In this document: positions 1 through 6,042 of the stretch, in pieces
Position numbering within the stretch: position 1 is the first letter of the stretch
Layout: the number at the start of each line of letters is the position of its first letter
Source: Ruminococcaceae bacterium UBA6392
GTDB taxonomy: Bacteria; Bacillota; Clostridia; Oscillospirales; Acutalibacteraceae
NCBI GenBank assembly: GCA_002438685.1
Contig: DJQG01000020.1
Coordinates: 507-9,298, forward strand
DNA: 8,792 nt
Direction of reading: 5' to 3'
Translations under genes and position numbers: made by a program
Notes under the pieces: model-generated
Told to the model about the DNA's origin: nothing
Database searches by the model: none
What the model saw: only the letters and a program-made list of their open reading frames with translations

Positions 1-137
1 CAACTCGTCGAACGAATGTTCGCGTCAGCGTTTGCGGTCTGCCGGCTTCTTTTCTTACTATGCATGCTATGTCAACAGCGACGGCGACCTCAACAACAAC
101 TGGAATGTTAACAATACTAACAATGGAGTTCGTCCCG
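1..137 (+). repeat. DGR template repeat (TR), left edge at or beyond the window start
   Basis: This is the non-coding template copied by the reverse transcriptase to diversify the target gene. It aligns with 2457-2596 inside the downstream surface-protein gene, with one 3-base gap. Read in the target frame, its 3' half encodes NNNWNVNNTNNGVRP, with AAC/AAT codons at the sites that vary in the target. From base 60 to 124, 15 of 25 adenines differ in the VR, while only 1 of 40 non-adenines does. From base 1 to 59 none of 8 adenines differ but 7 non-adenines do. Bases 125-137 (GGAGTTCGTCCCG) are shared and then similarity stops, so this is the likely initiation-of-homing end (IMH*). Similarity already exists at base 1, so the true 5' edge may lie outside the window. 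The frame stays open to base 217 but nothing suggests it is a real gene. Confidence 0.94.
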
Positions 138-303
138 ATTCACCTTTTTGTGAGAAAAAGCGGGAAAGGTTTCCGTTTTCAGTACATTTAGGTAAAGGAG
201 CTGTATTCCCACCTTGAGGGGTAAAAACATTCCGTCGAAGAAGCGGACGGGGACAGCCCCCCTTTCGTGACTTTATACCCTTGGTGGTGTTCGGCGGTGA
301 AAC
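138..303 (+). ncRNA. Structured spacer of the DGR template RNA, between TR and RT
   Basis: The 166 bases between the template and the RT start carry no credible gene but several strong inverted repeats. Hairpin 154-180 has 11 pairs: GAAAA 154-158 with TTTTC 176-180, a two-base bulge, then CGGGAA 161-166 with TTTCCG 170-175. A second element closes over a longer range: CCACC 209-213 pairs with GGTGG 283-287, and GGGTA 219-223 pairs with TACCC 276-280. It encloses CGAA 236-239 with TTCG 264-267 and GGGG 249-252 with CCCC 257-260. In the Bordetella phage DGR, the spacer between TR and RT is needed for cDNA synthesis. By analogy I infer that this segment is the RT-binding and priming part of the template RNA. 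The pairings were found by eye and not computed. Confidence 0.6.
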
Positions 304-1347
304 ATGACATACGATGAGATATTTACATTTGAAAATCTGTTGAATGCCCATTTGAAAGCAAGAAGAGGTAGACGAAATAAAAAAGATGTTATAACCTTTG
401 AACTTAATTTGTCTGCTGAGCTTTGGAGTCTTGTTAATAGACTTTCAAATCGTACATATGAGGTGTCTGGATATCATAAGTTTAACATTTATGAGCCAAA
501 AGAAAGAGAAATACAGGCATTGGAGTATAAAGATCGCGTTGTGCAACATGCTTTATGCGATTTGTATTTGTACCCTTTGCTGACAGCACACTTTATATAC
601 GACAATTGTGCTTGCCAAAAAGGAAAGGGAACAGATTTTGCGCTGGACAGACTTTCACTTTTCTTTCGAAAATTTTACAGATTAAACGGAAAAAACGGAT
701 ATATTTTGAAAGTAGATGTAAAAAAGTATTTTCCGTCAATAGACCACGATGTTTTGAAAGAAAAACTGAGCAGGATTATCAAAGAGCCTGATATTCTTAT
801 TCTTGTCAATAAAATTATAGACAGTTATAATTTTGACAGCGGAAAAGGAATCCCAATGGGTAATCAGACCAGCCAGTTGTTTGCGTTGTATTATCTTGAT
901 AGCATAGACAGGTTTATAAAGGAAAAGCTTCGCATCAAATATTATGTGCGCTATATGGATGATATGATACTTATTCACGAGGATAAGGAGTATTTGCGTC
1001 AATGTCTCGAAATGATTACGGTTATGGCGTGTGATGATTTAAGGCTTCAGTTTAATGAAAAAACACAGTTGTTTCCTATAAAAAACGGTGTTGATTTTTT
1101 AGGTTTTCATTTTTATATGACTGATACGGGAAAGGTTATCAGAAAACTTCGTCAGAGCAGCAAAAAGCGTTTTAAGAAACGGATGAAAAGTCTTGCAAAT
1201 CAATATGCACATAATGAAATTGATTTGGATGATATAAAAAGAACTTTGCCGGGATATAACGGACATTTGAAGCGAGGAAATACTTATTTGTTGAGACGGG
1301 CGGTTTTTAAGGATTTCGTTTTGAAAAGAGAAGAAGACAACTTTTGA
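304..1347 (+). CDS. Diversity-generating retroelement reverse transcriptase
   Basis: This 347-residue RNA-directed DNA polymerase would copy the adjacent template RNA with adenine-specific errors and pass the cDNA to the variable repeat. The N-terminus has the usual DGR-RT blocks, including EPKEREIQALEYKDRVVQHAL and ACQKGKGTDFALDRL. Catalytic block A is LKVDVKKYFPSID with D138. Residues 182-191 read GIPMGNQTSQ, the DGR form of the block that reads QGxxxS in group II intron RTs. The active site YMDD is at residues 217-220. The thumb region begins near NGVDFLGFHFY. There is no maturase or endonuclease domain, and the length is normal for DGR RTs. The ATG at 304 follows GGCGGTGA, a weak ribosome binding site. 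The gene is visibly AT-rich (19 G/C in 361-420), unlike the target gene, which fits horizontal acquisition. Expression probably starts upstream of the window, through the TR. Confidence 0.96.
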   Translation: MTYDEIFTFENLLNAHLKARRGRRNKKDVITFELNLSAELWSLVNRLSNRTYEVSGYHKFNIYEPKEREIQALEYKDRVVQHALCDLYLYPLLTAHFIYDNCACQKGKGTDFALDRLSLFFRKFYRLNGKNGYILKVDVKKYFPSIDHDVLKEKLSRIIKEPDILILVNKIIDSYNFDSGKGIPMGNQTSQLFALYYLDSIDRFIKEKLRIKYYVRYMDDMILIHEDKEYLRQCLEMITVMACDDLRLQFNEKTQLFPIKNGVDFLGFHFYMTDTGKVIRKLRQSSKKRFKKRMKSLANQYAHNEIDLDDIKRTLPGYNGHLKRGNTYLLRRAVFKDFVLKREEDNF

Positions 1348-1377
1348 CTAACTATTTGCGTAAAGTGCAAGATATTG

Positions 1378-1411
1378 GCGAAGCCAAGACTGAGGGGTTG
1401 TTTCGCTTCGC
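1378..1411 (+). other. Inverted repeat after the RT gene, possible weak terminator
   Basis: GCGAAGC at 1378-1384 pairs with GCTTCGC at 1405-1411, a 7-pair stem with a 20-base loop. It is followed by TAAAA rather than a T run, so a role as intrinsic terminator is doubtful. It lies 31 bases after the RT stop codon. Confidence 0.35.
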
Positions 1412-1429
1412 TAAAAGCAGTAAATGTAG

Positions 1430-1448
1430 GGGCGGATATCATCCGCCC
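1430..1448 (+). repeat. REP-like perfect palindromic hairpin in the RT-target gap
   Basis: GGGCGGAT (1430-1437) and ATCCGCCC (1441-1448) form a perfect 8-pair stem around the loop ATC. The context GTAGG before it and CGCG after it recalls short GC-rich palindromes that I associate with intergenic regions of gut Clostridia; that resemblance is from memory, not from a search. The 201-base gap 1348-1548 holds this element, the hairpin at 1378-1411, a small ACGGC/GCCGT stem at 1504-1516, and the target's ribosome binding site. I see no convincing promoter in the gap, so the target is either cotranscribed with the RT or has a weak promoter here. Confidence 0.5.
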
Positions 1449-1534
1449 GCGCAGTCTGCACAAAATATATCGACCCGCCCACCCCCCACACCCAAGGTAT
1501 CAAACGGCACTGCCGTGAGAATACAAAATAAAAT

Positions 1535-1539
1535 GGAGG
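1535..1539 (+). promoter_or_regulatory. Ribosome binding site of the DGR target gene
   Basis: GGAGG lies 9 bases before the ATG at 1549 and fixes that start, which is directly followed by a typical Sec signal peptide. Confidence 0.8.
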
Positions 1540-1548
1540 CAATAAAAC

Positions 1549-4500
1549 ATGAAAGCAAAACGGAAAAACATTTTCAAGTCGCTTTTGGCGCTGACTCTCG
1601 CACTCATCATGGTGCTCGGTGCAGCACCCTTGAGCGAGCTTGCCGGCGTTGATTGGGCAAGCCTTTTCGCGCCCAAAGCCGAGGCACTCAGCCCCACCCA
1701 CCAGGTCGGCGACATCGTCGAATTCGGCTCTTATCCGCAGAGCAAGGTCACGGATTCGTCGCTTGTTTCCGCCCTCAATAAAGCTTCAAAAAACTGGGTC
1801 AGCTATGGCTATTACAGCGGTGACGGCAGCTATTCTGACACCATGGTTCAGGGCGATTGGATGAAATATGCCGACTTTACATATAACGGCACAAAATATC
1901 GTGCCGTCACCTTTTCTCAGTACAGACCATGGTATACAGGTTATTCGTCCTCTTCCGGCAATACATATCAGGACGATAACGGTTATACAACAAACAATAT
2001 ATACTATTTTAAATATGAGCCTCTGAAATGGCGCGTCCTTGACCCCTCGACGGGTCTTGTTCTTTGTGAGAGCATAATCGATTCTCAGGCTTACAGCAAC
2101 ACGATATATGAGTACGGCACAGATGAAAACGGCACAGCCTACTGGAATGACGCAGAGCATACCCACTATGCCAACGACTATGCCACAAGCAGTGTCAGAG
2201 CGTGGCTCAACGATGATTTCTATAACACCGCGTTTTCCTCCTCGCAGAAGGCGAGCATTTTGACCTCCGAATTAGATAATAAAGCATATTCGACTTCATA
2301 CAGCGAATACGACAGCGAGACAACTTACGACAAGGTTTTCCTGCTCTCTTGGAGCGAGATGCAGAACACCGTATACGGCTTCCCCGCAAACACATCTTCA
2401 AGCTCCGCCCGTCAGGCAAAGGGCACAGATTATGCAAAATGTCAGGGATTGTGGGTCAACTCGTCGAACGAATGTTCGTTTCAGCGTTTGCGGTCTGCCG
2501 GCTACACTTCTGACGGTGCGTGCATTGTCGGCAGCGGCGGCGACCTCGACTACAGCTACTGGTATGTTGACGGTACTGACTATGGAGTTCGTCCCGCTTT
2601 AAAAATTTCAAATCTGGCATCCGGAATCTTCGAATCTGACCCTGTCCTCTCCCTCAATCGCAGCGAGATGACCGTGAGCAACAATGTCTGCCCGTATCTC
2701 TACGCGAGCATCAGGGGTAACTCGGGATATGAAAAATCCGACCTCGTCTGGACTTCTTCAAACCCGAATGTCGCAGTCGTGGACAGAACCTCCGGCGTCG
2801 TCAATCCTGCGGGCGTGGGCGATACCGTTATAACGGTTTCAACCTCGGACAAAAAGTATTCCGCCTCCTGCAAGCTCACGGTGCAGTCGGCATTCTGCAT
2901 AACCTCGCCCGATTCGTCCGTCACCTCGATGAAAAGCGGCGACACCTCAAAATTTATTATATATCTCTATGACTGCAACGGAGATCAGCTGCCGATAGGC
3001 AGCTCCACCTGCAAGATTTCCGGCACTGCCGCCTACGATGTTGTTTCGAGGAAGAACAACGAGAAGTCGATAGAGCTTGAGATAAAAGCGAAAAGCAGCG
3101 GTCAGATAGATATCTCTCTGAGCAGCGAAGACCCCGATACATATAACGAGTTCAGAATAAATGTCTATCCCGAGAGCGTCGACTACCTTGCCGATTCCGT
3201 TCCCGTCTCAAACAAGAAAATGGGTACTAACTTTAACCGCTCCGACCTGACGGTTGAAAACTTCAGATATGTTTACGACGAGAGCATCGACAAATATAAG
3301 GTCACAATGAATATCTATAACTCCTCGGGTACAGCCGCGGCGCTTGTTGCGCACAAAGCCAACGGAGATATATACGACTCGCAGATAATAACCAAGCACA
3401 CGAATTTCCCGACCGATTGGGGCAGCTTCTTCGGCATTCTCGGCAAAGGCTTCTGCCAGGGAATGACGGGCGATCTCTATACCTACAGGTCTTCTCTCAA
3501 CTCGACATTGACCGAAGCGTCAATAGAAGTCCCGGCGGACGGATATATCACTATTTCAAACGATATATACTCCTGCAATATGACCATGGCTTATAATGTC
3601 GTCGGCATATGCACCGATGCGGTTTTGGGATATTTAAAGAGCAGCAAGGCCATCGACGATGTCAGCAACGAGGAGTCCGACGAAATCGCCAAGACCGTCA
3701 CTCAAGCTATTCTGAAATCCATACCGGACAAAGACAAGTTCCTCAAGGATATAATGGAAAAGCTCGGAACCGGAATCAACAAAAAGCTGACCCCGCAGAT
3801 AGTCTGCAGCAACGCTAAGTTTGCCCATGAAATGCTCGAGCGTATGTGCAGCGAGGCAGGCGAGGATTTTGCAGACCTTTTCGCCGATGCTGTGTGGTCT
3901 GTGCTCAAGAGCAATGTAAAAAGTGCAATTAAAAATATTGCGATAGCTAAACTTATAGAATCCGAAATAGTAGACAGCACTCTTCCGAGCGACCTTAAAG
4001 TGGCCGATGTTTTCTTCAAACTCGGCTCCGCCTGCAATCTCTGCAATCAGATAGTATACTCAACCGTTCTTAACACCTACAGCGGTGTTACCACGATACA
4101 GTTCAAGCGCGACGGCAAGGACGGATTTGTGGCAAAAGATAAACTGAAAGTCACATCCGATGTTATCGACAAAGATACCGTTCTTTCGCACTATGTTATC
4201 TGCGATGTGCAGAGGAAGCAACTTATAAAAGGCGAGCTCGAAAAAGAGTTCCAGATAAGCCCGGACAACATTTTTGAAATTCATGAAATCGCGCTGATGA
4301 AAAACGGCAAAAAAATCGGAACGGAAATGCAGGCTACCGTTGAAATAGAGGTTCCTGCCGGTATGCTTCCGTCCAGTGTCAAGATTTTCAGAAGAGAGAG
4401 CGACGGAACGTATACCGACATGAAAGCCTATCCCTCCGGAAACGGCAAGATAATGTTCATGACCACCCATTTCAGCGAATATGTCATTGTCGGCGAACCC

Positions 4501-5085
4501 GAAACCACCGGCATAGCTCTCGCGTCCCCCTCATCTCCCATCCCTGTCGGCGGTTCATATCAGCTCGTTGCCGCTGCGCAGCCCGACGGCGCGTCGCTGC
4601 CCGACCTCGTGTGGACATCCTCCGATCCGTCCGTCGCTTCGGTTGACGAAAACGGACTTGTCAAGGCTCTCTCCGTCGGCACTGCGACGATAAGCGTCAC
4701 GGATTCCGAATCGAAGTTCTCGGTCGAGGTTGAGATAAACACGGTTCAGGTCATTGACTTCGGCGACGGTCCTACCATAAAGGTCGGCGAAAAGCTGATA
4801 TACACTCCTGTGATACAGGAGGACTATGTCGATTATCACTATAAATGGAGCAGCTCGGATTCGAGCGTTGTTACCGTCGATCCCGATGAAGGCGAGCTGA
4901 CCGGAATCAAAAAGGGCACAGCGACCGTAACAATGACCCTCGTTGACGATGACGGCAACGTTGTAGCTTCTGCCGACTTTACCGTAACCGTCAAGTCCGA
5001 CAGCATATTCAAGAAGATACTGAATGTTATTACCGCTCCCTTCCGCGCGATAATCAACCTTTTCAAAAAACTTTTCGGCAAATAA
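1549..5085 (+). CDS. Secreted DUF6273 / Ig-like (Big_2) surface protein, DGR target
   Basis: A 1178-residue exported protein diversified by the DGR. Residues 1-46 are a Sec signal: a KAKRK basic start, a hydrophobic core at about 12-26, and an AEA site near 44-46. The DUF6273 domain spans about 52-352, with FGSYPQ (59-64), WRVLD (161-165), VRAWLNDDFYNTAF (216-229) and KVFLLSW (262-268). It ends in LRSAG...GVRPAL, the C-type-lectin-like fold used by other DGR targets. The VR covers residues 304-349. A Big_2-type domain follows (about 364-446, with WTSSNPNVAVVD), then a beta-rich stretch (446-550) and a mostly helical region (about 640-850) that I do not recognise. A region containing VEIEVPAGMLP follows (about 855-985), then two more Big_2-like domains (988-1067, 1068-1149). 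A basic amphipathic tail, FKKILNVITAPFRAIINLF, occupies 1154-1172. There is no LPXTG anchor, so the mode of attachment is unknown. The ligand is unknown; binding to a host, phage or glycan is inference. Confidence 0.92.
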   Translation: MKAKRKNIFKSLLALTLALIMVLGAAPLSELAGVDWASLFAPKAEALSPTHQVGDIVEFGSYPQSKVTDSSLVSALNKASKNWVSYGYYSGDGSYSDTMVQGDWMKYADFTYNGTKYRAVTFSQYRPWYTGYSSSSGNTYQDDNGYTTNNIYYFKYEPLKWRVLDPSTGLVLCESIIDSQAYSNTIYEYGTDENGTAYWNDAEHTHYANDYATSSVRAWLNDDFYNTAFSSSQKASILTSELDNKAYSTSYSEYDSETTYDKVFLLSWSEMQNTVYGFPANTSSSSARQAKGTDYAKCQGLWVNSSNECSFQRLRSAGYTSDGACIVGSGGDLDYSYWYVDGTDYGVRPALKISNLASGIFESDPVLSLNRSEMTVSNNVCPYLYASIRGNSGYEKSDLVWTSSNPNVAVVDRTSGVVNPAGVGDTVITVSTSDKKYSASCKLTVQSAFCITSPDSSVTSMKSGDTSKFIIYLYDCNGDQLPIGSSTCKISGTAAYDVVSRKNNEKSIELEIKAKSSGQIDISLSSEDPDTYNEFRINVYPESVDYLADSVPVSNKKMGTNFNRSDLTVENFRYVYDESIDKYKVTMNIYNSSGTAAALVAHKANGDIYDSQIITKHTNFPTDWGSFFGILGKGFCQGMTGDLYTYRSSLNSTLTEASIEVPADGYITISNDIYSCNMTMAYNVVGICTDAVLGYLKSSKAIDDVSNEESDEIAKTVTQAILKSIPDKDKFLKDIMEKLGTGINKKLTPQIVCSNAKFAHEMLERMCSEAGEDFADLFADAVWSVLKSNVKSAIKNIAIAKLIESEIVDSTLPSDLKVADVFFKLGSACNLCNQIVYSTVLNTYSGVTTIQFKRDGKDGFVAKDKLKVTSDVIDKDTVLSHYVICDVQRKQLIKGELEKEFQISPDNIFEIHEIALMKNGKKIGTEMQATVEIEVPAGMLPSSVKIFRRESDGTYTDMKAYPSGNGKIMFMTTHFSEYVIVGEPETTGIALASPSSPIPVGGSYQLVAAAQPDGASLPDLVWTSSDPSVASVDENGLVKALSVGTATISVTDSESKFSVEVEINTVQVIDFGDGPTIKVGEKLIYTPVIQEDYVDYHYKWSSSDSSVVTVDPDEGELTGIKKGTATVTMTLVDDDGNVVASADFTVTVKSDSIFKKILNVITAPFRAIINLFKKLFGK
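2457..2596 (+). repeat. DGR variable repeat (VR) inside the DUF6273 domain
   Basis: The VR aligns with template bases 1-137, with a 3-base insertion at 2557-2559 (a TAC codon, Y337). Residues that differ from the template reading are 311, 319, 320, 322, 323, 326, 328, 330, 334-337, 339, 341, 342, 344 and 345. Framework residues LRSAG, AC, V327, S329, GDL, W338, V340, T343 and GVRP are kept. Template AAC/AAT codons have become GAC, TAC, AGC, GGC, TAT and GGT, all by adenine changes. The shared GGAGTTCGTCCCG at 2584-2596 is the likely IMH end. I saw no obvious hairpin just after it, although many phage DGRs have one there. Confidence 0.94.
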
Positions 5086-5105
5086 TCCTTTTGTTTCGGC
5101 GGAGC

Positions 5106-5129
5106 CGCTCGAACGCGTGGAAGCTGTAA
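5106..5129 (+). pseudogene. Relic of an ABC-transporter ATPase 3' end (last 7 codons and stop)
   Basis: Read from 5106 this encodes RSNAWKL and a stop, the same C-terminus as the ABC-derived ORF ending at 6435. The similarity continues through the following terminator arm. No other ABC sequence precedes it: the DGR target stop is only 20 bases upstream. It is therefore a fragment left by a duplication or recombination, not a gene. Confidence 0.75.
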
Positions 5130-5150
5130 AATAAAATTTACCCGTCCGCA
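5112..5150 (+). repeat. 39-base direct repeat, copy 1
   Basis: These 39 bases are identical to 6418-6456. They start AACGCGTGGAAGC and end TTACCCGTCCGCA. The similarity extends a few bases to the left with two mismatches (CCGCTCG versus CCGTTCA). The copies are in the same orientation, 1306 bases apart. Confidence 0.93.
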
Positions 5151-5166
5151 GTTTCGCGGGCGGGTA
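5139..5166 (+). terminator. Intrinsic terminator after the DGR target gene
   Basis: TACCCGTCCGC (5139-5149) pairs with GCGGGCGGGTA (5156-5166), 11 pairs with one T-G wobble and a six-base loop. It is followed by TTATTCT and preceded by an A-rich stretch. The left arm belongs to the 39-base repeat, so the target gene may be using a terminator derived from the ABC gene. Confidence 0.7.
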
Positions 5167-5180
5167 TTATTCTACAGACT

Positions 5181-5215
5181 GAATCGCACGCTTGCTTTTT
5201 GCAGACGTGCGGTTT
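5181..5215 (-). terminator. Stem-loop after the minus-strand zinc-ribbon gene
   Basis: AATCGCACG (5182-5190) pairs with CGTGCGGTT (5206-5214), with an inner TGC/GCA pairing at 5193-5195 and 5201-5203. It lies 14 bases beyond the stop of the minus-strand gene. On the minus strand the stem is followed by CAGTCTG rather than a T run, so termination may be inefficient or rely on the neighbouring hairpin. Confidence 0.45.
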
Positions 5216-5228
5216 AAAAAATGTCAAA

Positions 5229-5840
5229 TTACAGCGGCTGTCCGCACTGAGAGCAGAATTTGCTTCCGGGTGTTACGGTCGCGCCGCAGCCGGGGCAGAT
5301 GGCTTTGATTTTTGCTCCGCATTTGTTGCAGAACTTTGAGTCGGCTGAAAGCCTTGCGTTACACTGAGGGCAGTTTATTGAGGCAAAGGACGCAGCACTT
5401 TGCGCCGAAGCCGCGGCAGAAGAGGGGGCAGCGTCAAAGGCAGCCGAAGTTCCCTGCGAGCCGAGCATTCTTGAGATGAAATCAAAAATTTCAGTCGGGA
5501 GCATTTTTTGTTTATATGCGCCGATTCCGGCGGTGATTGCAAGCGGCCAAAGGAAGAACATTCCAACCGCTCCCGCGCCGAGCTTATCCATCCACTGACC
5601 TTCGCCGATGGTCACGGTGAGTTCATCTCCGGAGGCGGAAAGTTGAACATTTGTTGCAATGCGCATTCCGGAAAGGGAACGCAGAACGTCTTTTGGCTGT
5701 CCGGCCTGAAGGAGATAGCCGCCGTCAACCGGTGCGCTTTGAACCTCCATTTTCTTTTCCGCACGCAAAAAGCCTTCAAGCTGTTCGCAAACGACCTCAA
5801 TTCTGATTCCGTTCAATGAAAAAACTCTTGAATCTGCCAT
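5229..5840 (-). CDS. Double zinc-ribbon membrane-associated protein of unknown function
   Basis: A 203-residue protein. The N-terminal part (1-85) is a small mixed alpha/beta domain (GGYLLQAGQPKDVLRSLSG, then LTVTIGEGQWMDK) that I do not recognise with certainty. Residues 88-109 (AGAVGMFFLWPLAITAGIGAY) form one hydrophobic segment, probably a membrane helix. A linker rich in A and S (130-155) leads to two C-terminal zinc ribbons. Their ligands are C157/C160/C171/C174 and C182/C185/C196/C199, each in the CPxC...FCxxCG pattern. Proteins with this layout occur near SPFH/zinc-ribbon genes, and such genes lie 1 kb to the right here (6848 onward), so a shared envelope role is plausible but inferred. 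The ATG is set by a strong AGGAGG site, duplicated upstream. It has its own promoter on the minus strand. Confidence 0.85.
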   Translation of the reverse strand: MADSRVFSLNGIRIEVVCEQLEGFLRAEKKMEVQSAPVDGGYLLQAGQPKDVLRSLSGMRIATNVQLSASGDELTVTIGEGQWMDKLGAGAVGMFFLWPLAITAGIGAYKQKMLPTEIFDFISRMLGSQGTSAAFDAAPSSAAASAQSAASFASINCPQCNARLSADSKFCNKCGAKIKAICPGCGATVTPGSKFCSQCGQPL

Positions 5841-5841
5841 A

Positions 5842-5871
5842 TATAGTCCTCCTGAATATAGTCCTCCTGAA
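5842..5871 (-). repeat. 15-base tandem duplication containing the ribosome binding site
   Basis: TATAGTCCTCCTGAA occurs twice without a gap (5842-5856, 5857-5871). On the minus strand each unit contains CAGGAGGA, so the gene starting at 5840 has two Shine-Dalgarno sequences. The near one is about 8 bases from the ATG and the far one about 23. Only the near one is well placed. The duplication could be slippage or a way to tune translation. Confidence 0.9.
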
Positions 5872-5899
5872 TGATATTAAAAATTATTAAGCCAACTGT

Positions 5900-5928
5900 A
5901 ATATAACATATTAAGCAGCTTAAATCAA
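5900..5928 (-). promoter_or_regulatory. Sigma-A promoter of the minus-strand zinc-ribbon gene
   Basis: On the minus strand a -35 TTGATT (5928-5923) and a -10 TATATT (5905-5900) are separated by exactly 17 bases in an AT-rich stretch. The predicted leader is about 50 bases and includes both copies of the ribosome binding site. Confidence 0.7.
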
Positions 5929-5983
5929 GAGGAAAGAGAGACAGCTTTTGCCTTTCTTTTCTTTCTTGAGGCGGAAAGTCGGG

Positions 5984-6012
5984 TTGACAAAATCTCCGCG
6001 CAGGCGTATCAT
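5984..6012 (+). promoter_or_regulatory. Near-consensus sigma-A promoter before the chimeric ORF
   Basis: TTGACA (5984-5989), a 17-base spacer, then TATCAT (6007-6012). Transcription would start near 6019, about 24 bases before the ATG at 6043. It probably belonged to the intact chromate-transporter-like gene. The promoter is divergent from the one at 5900-5928. Confidence 0.75.
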
Positions 6013-6042
6013 GTGCTGGATTATCGGTTGATGGATGCACGA

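Noticed and set aside
32..217. Open frame through the template repeat
   Set aside because: It is the in-frame reading of the TR, kept open because the TR mirrors target codons. It has no ribosome binding site and starts with TTG in the middle of the repeat.
304..1347. RT as a group II intron maturase or a retron RT
   Set aside because: It has no maturase or endonuclease domain and no intron domain V was seen. IPMGNQTSQ and the adjacent TR/VR pair identify a DGR RT, and no msr/msd-like element is present.
1344..1652. Possible small gene between RT and target
   Set aside because: It starts at a TTG overlapping the RT end without a ribosome binding site, runs through the palindrome, and overlaps the real target start in another frame.
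1786..2166. Minus-strand hydrophobic open frame inside the target gene
   Set aside because: It is antisense to the conserved DUF6273 domain and the hydrophobic stretch is a by-product of the codons on the other strand.
6013..6042. GTG at 6013 as start of the chimeric ORF
   Set aside because: It lies within about six bases of the predicted transcription start, and the chromate-transporter similarity begins only at the ATG at 6043.
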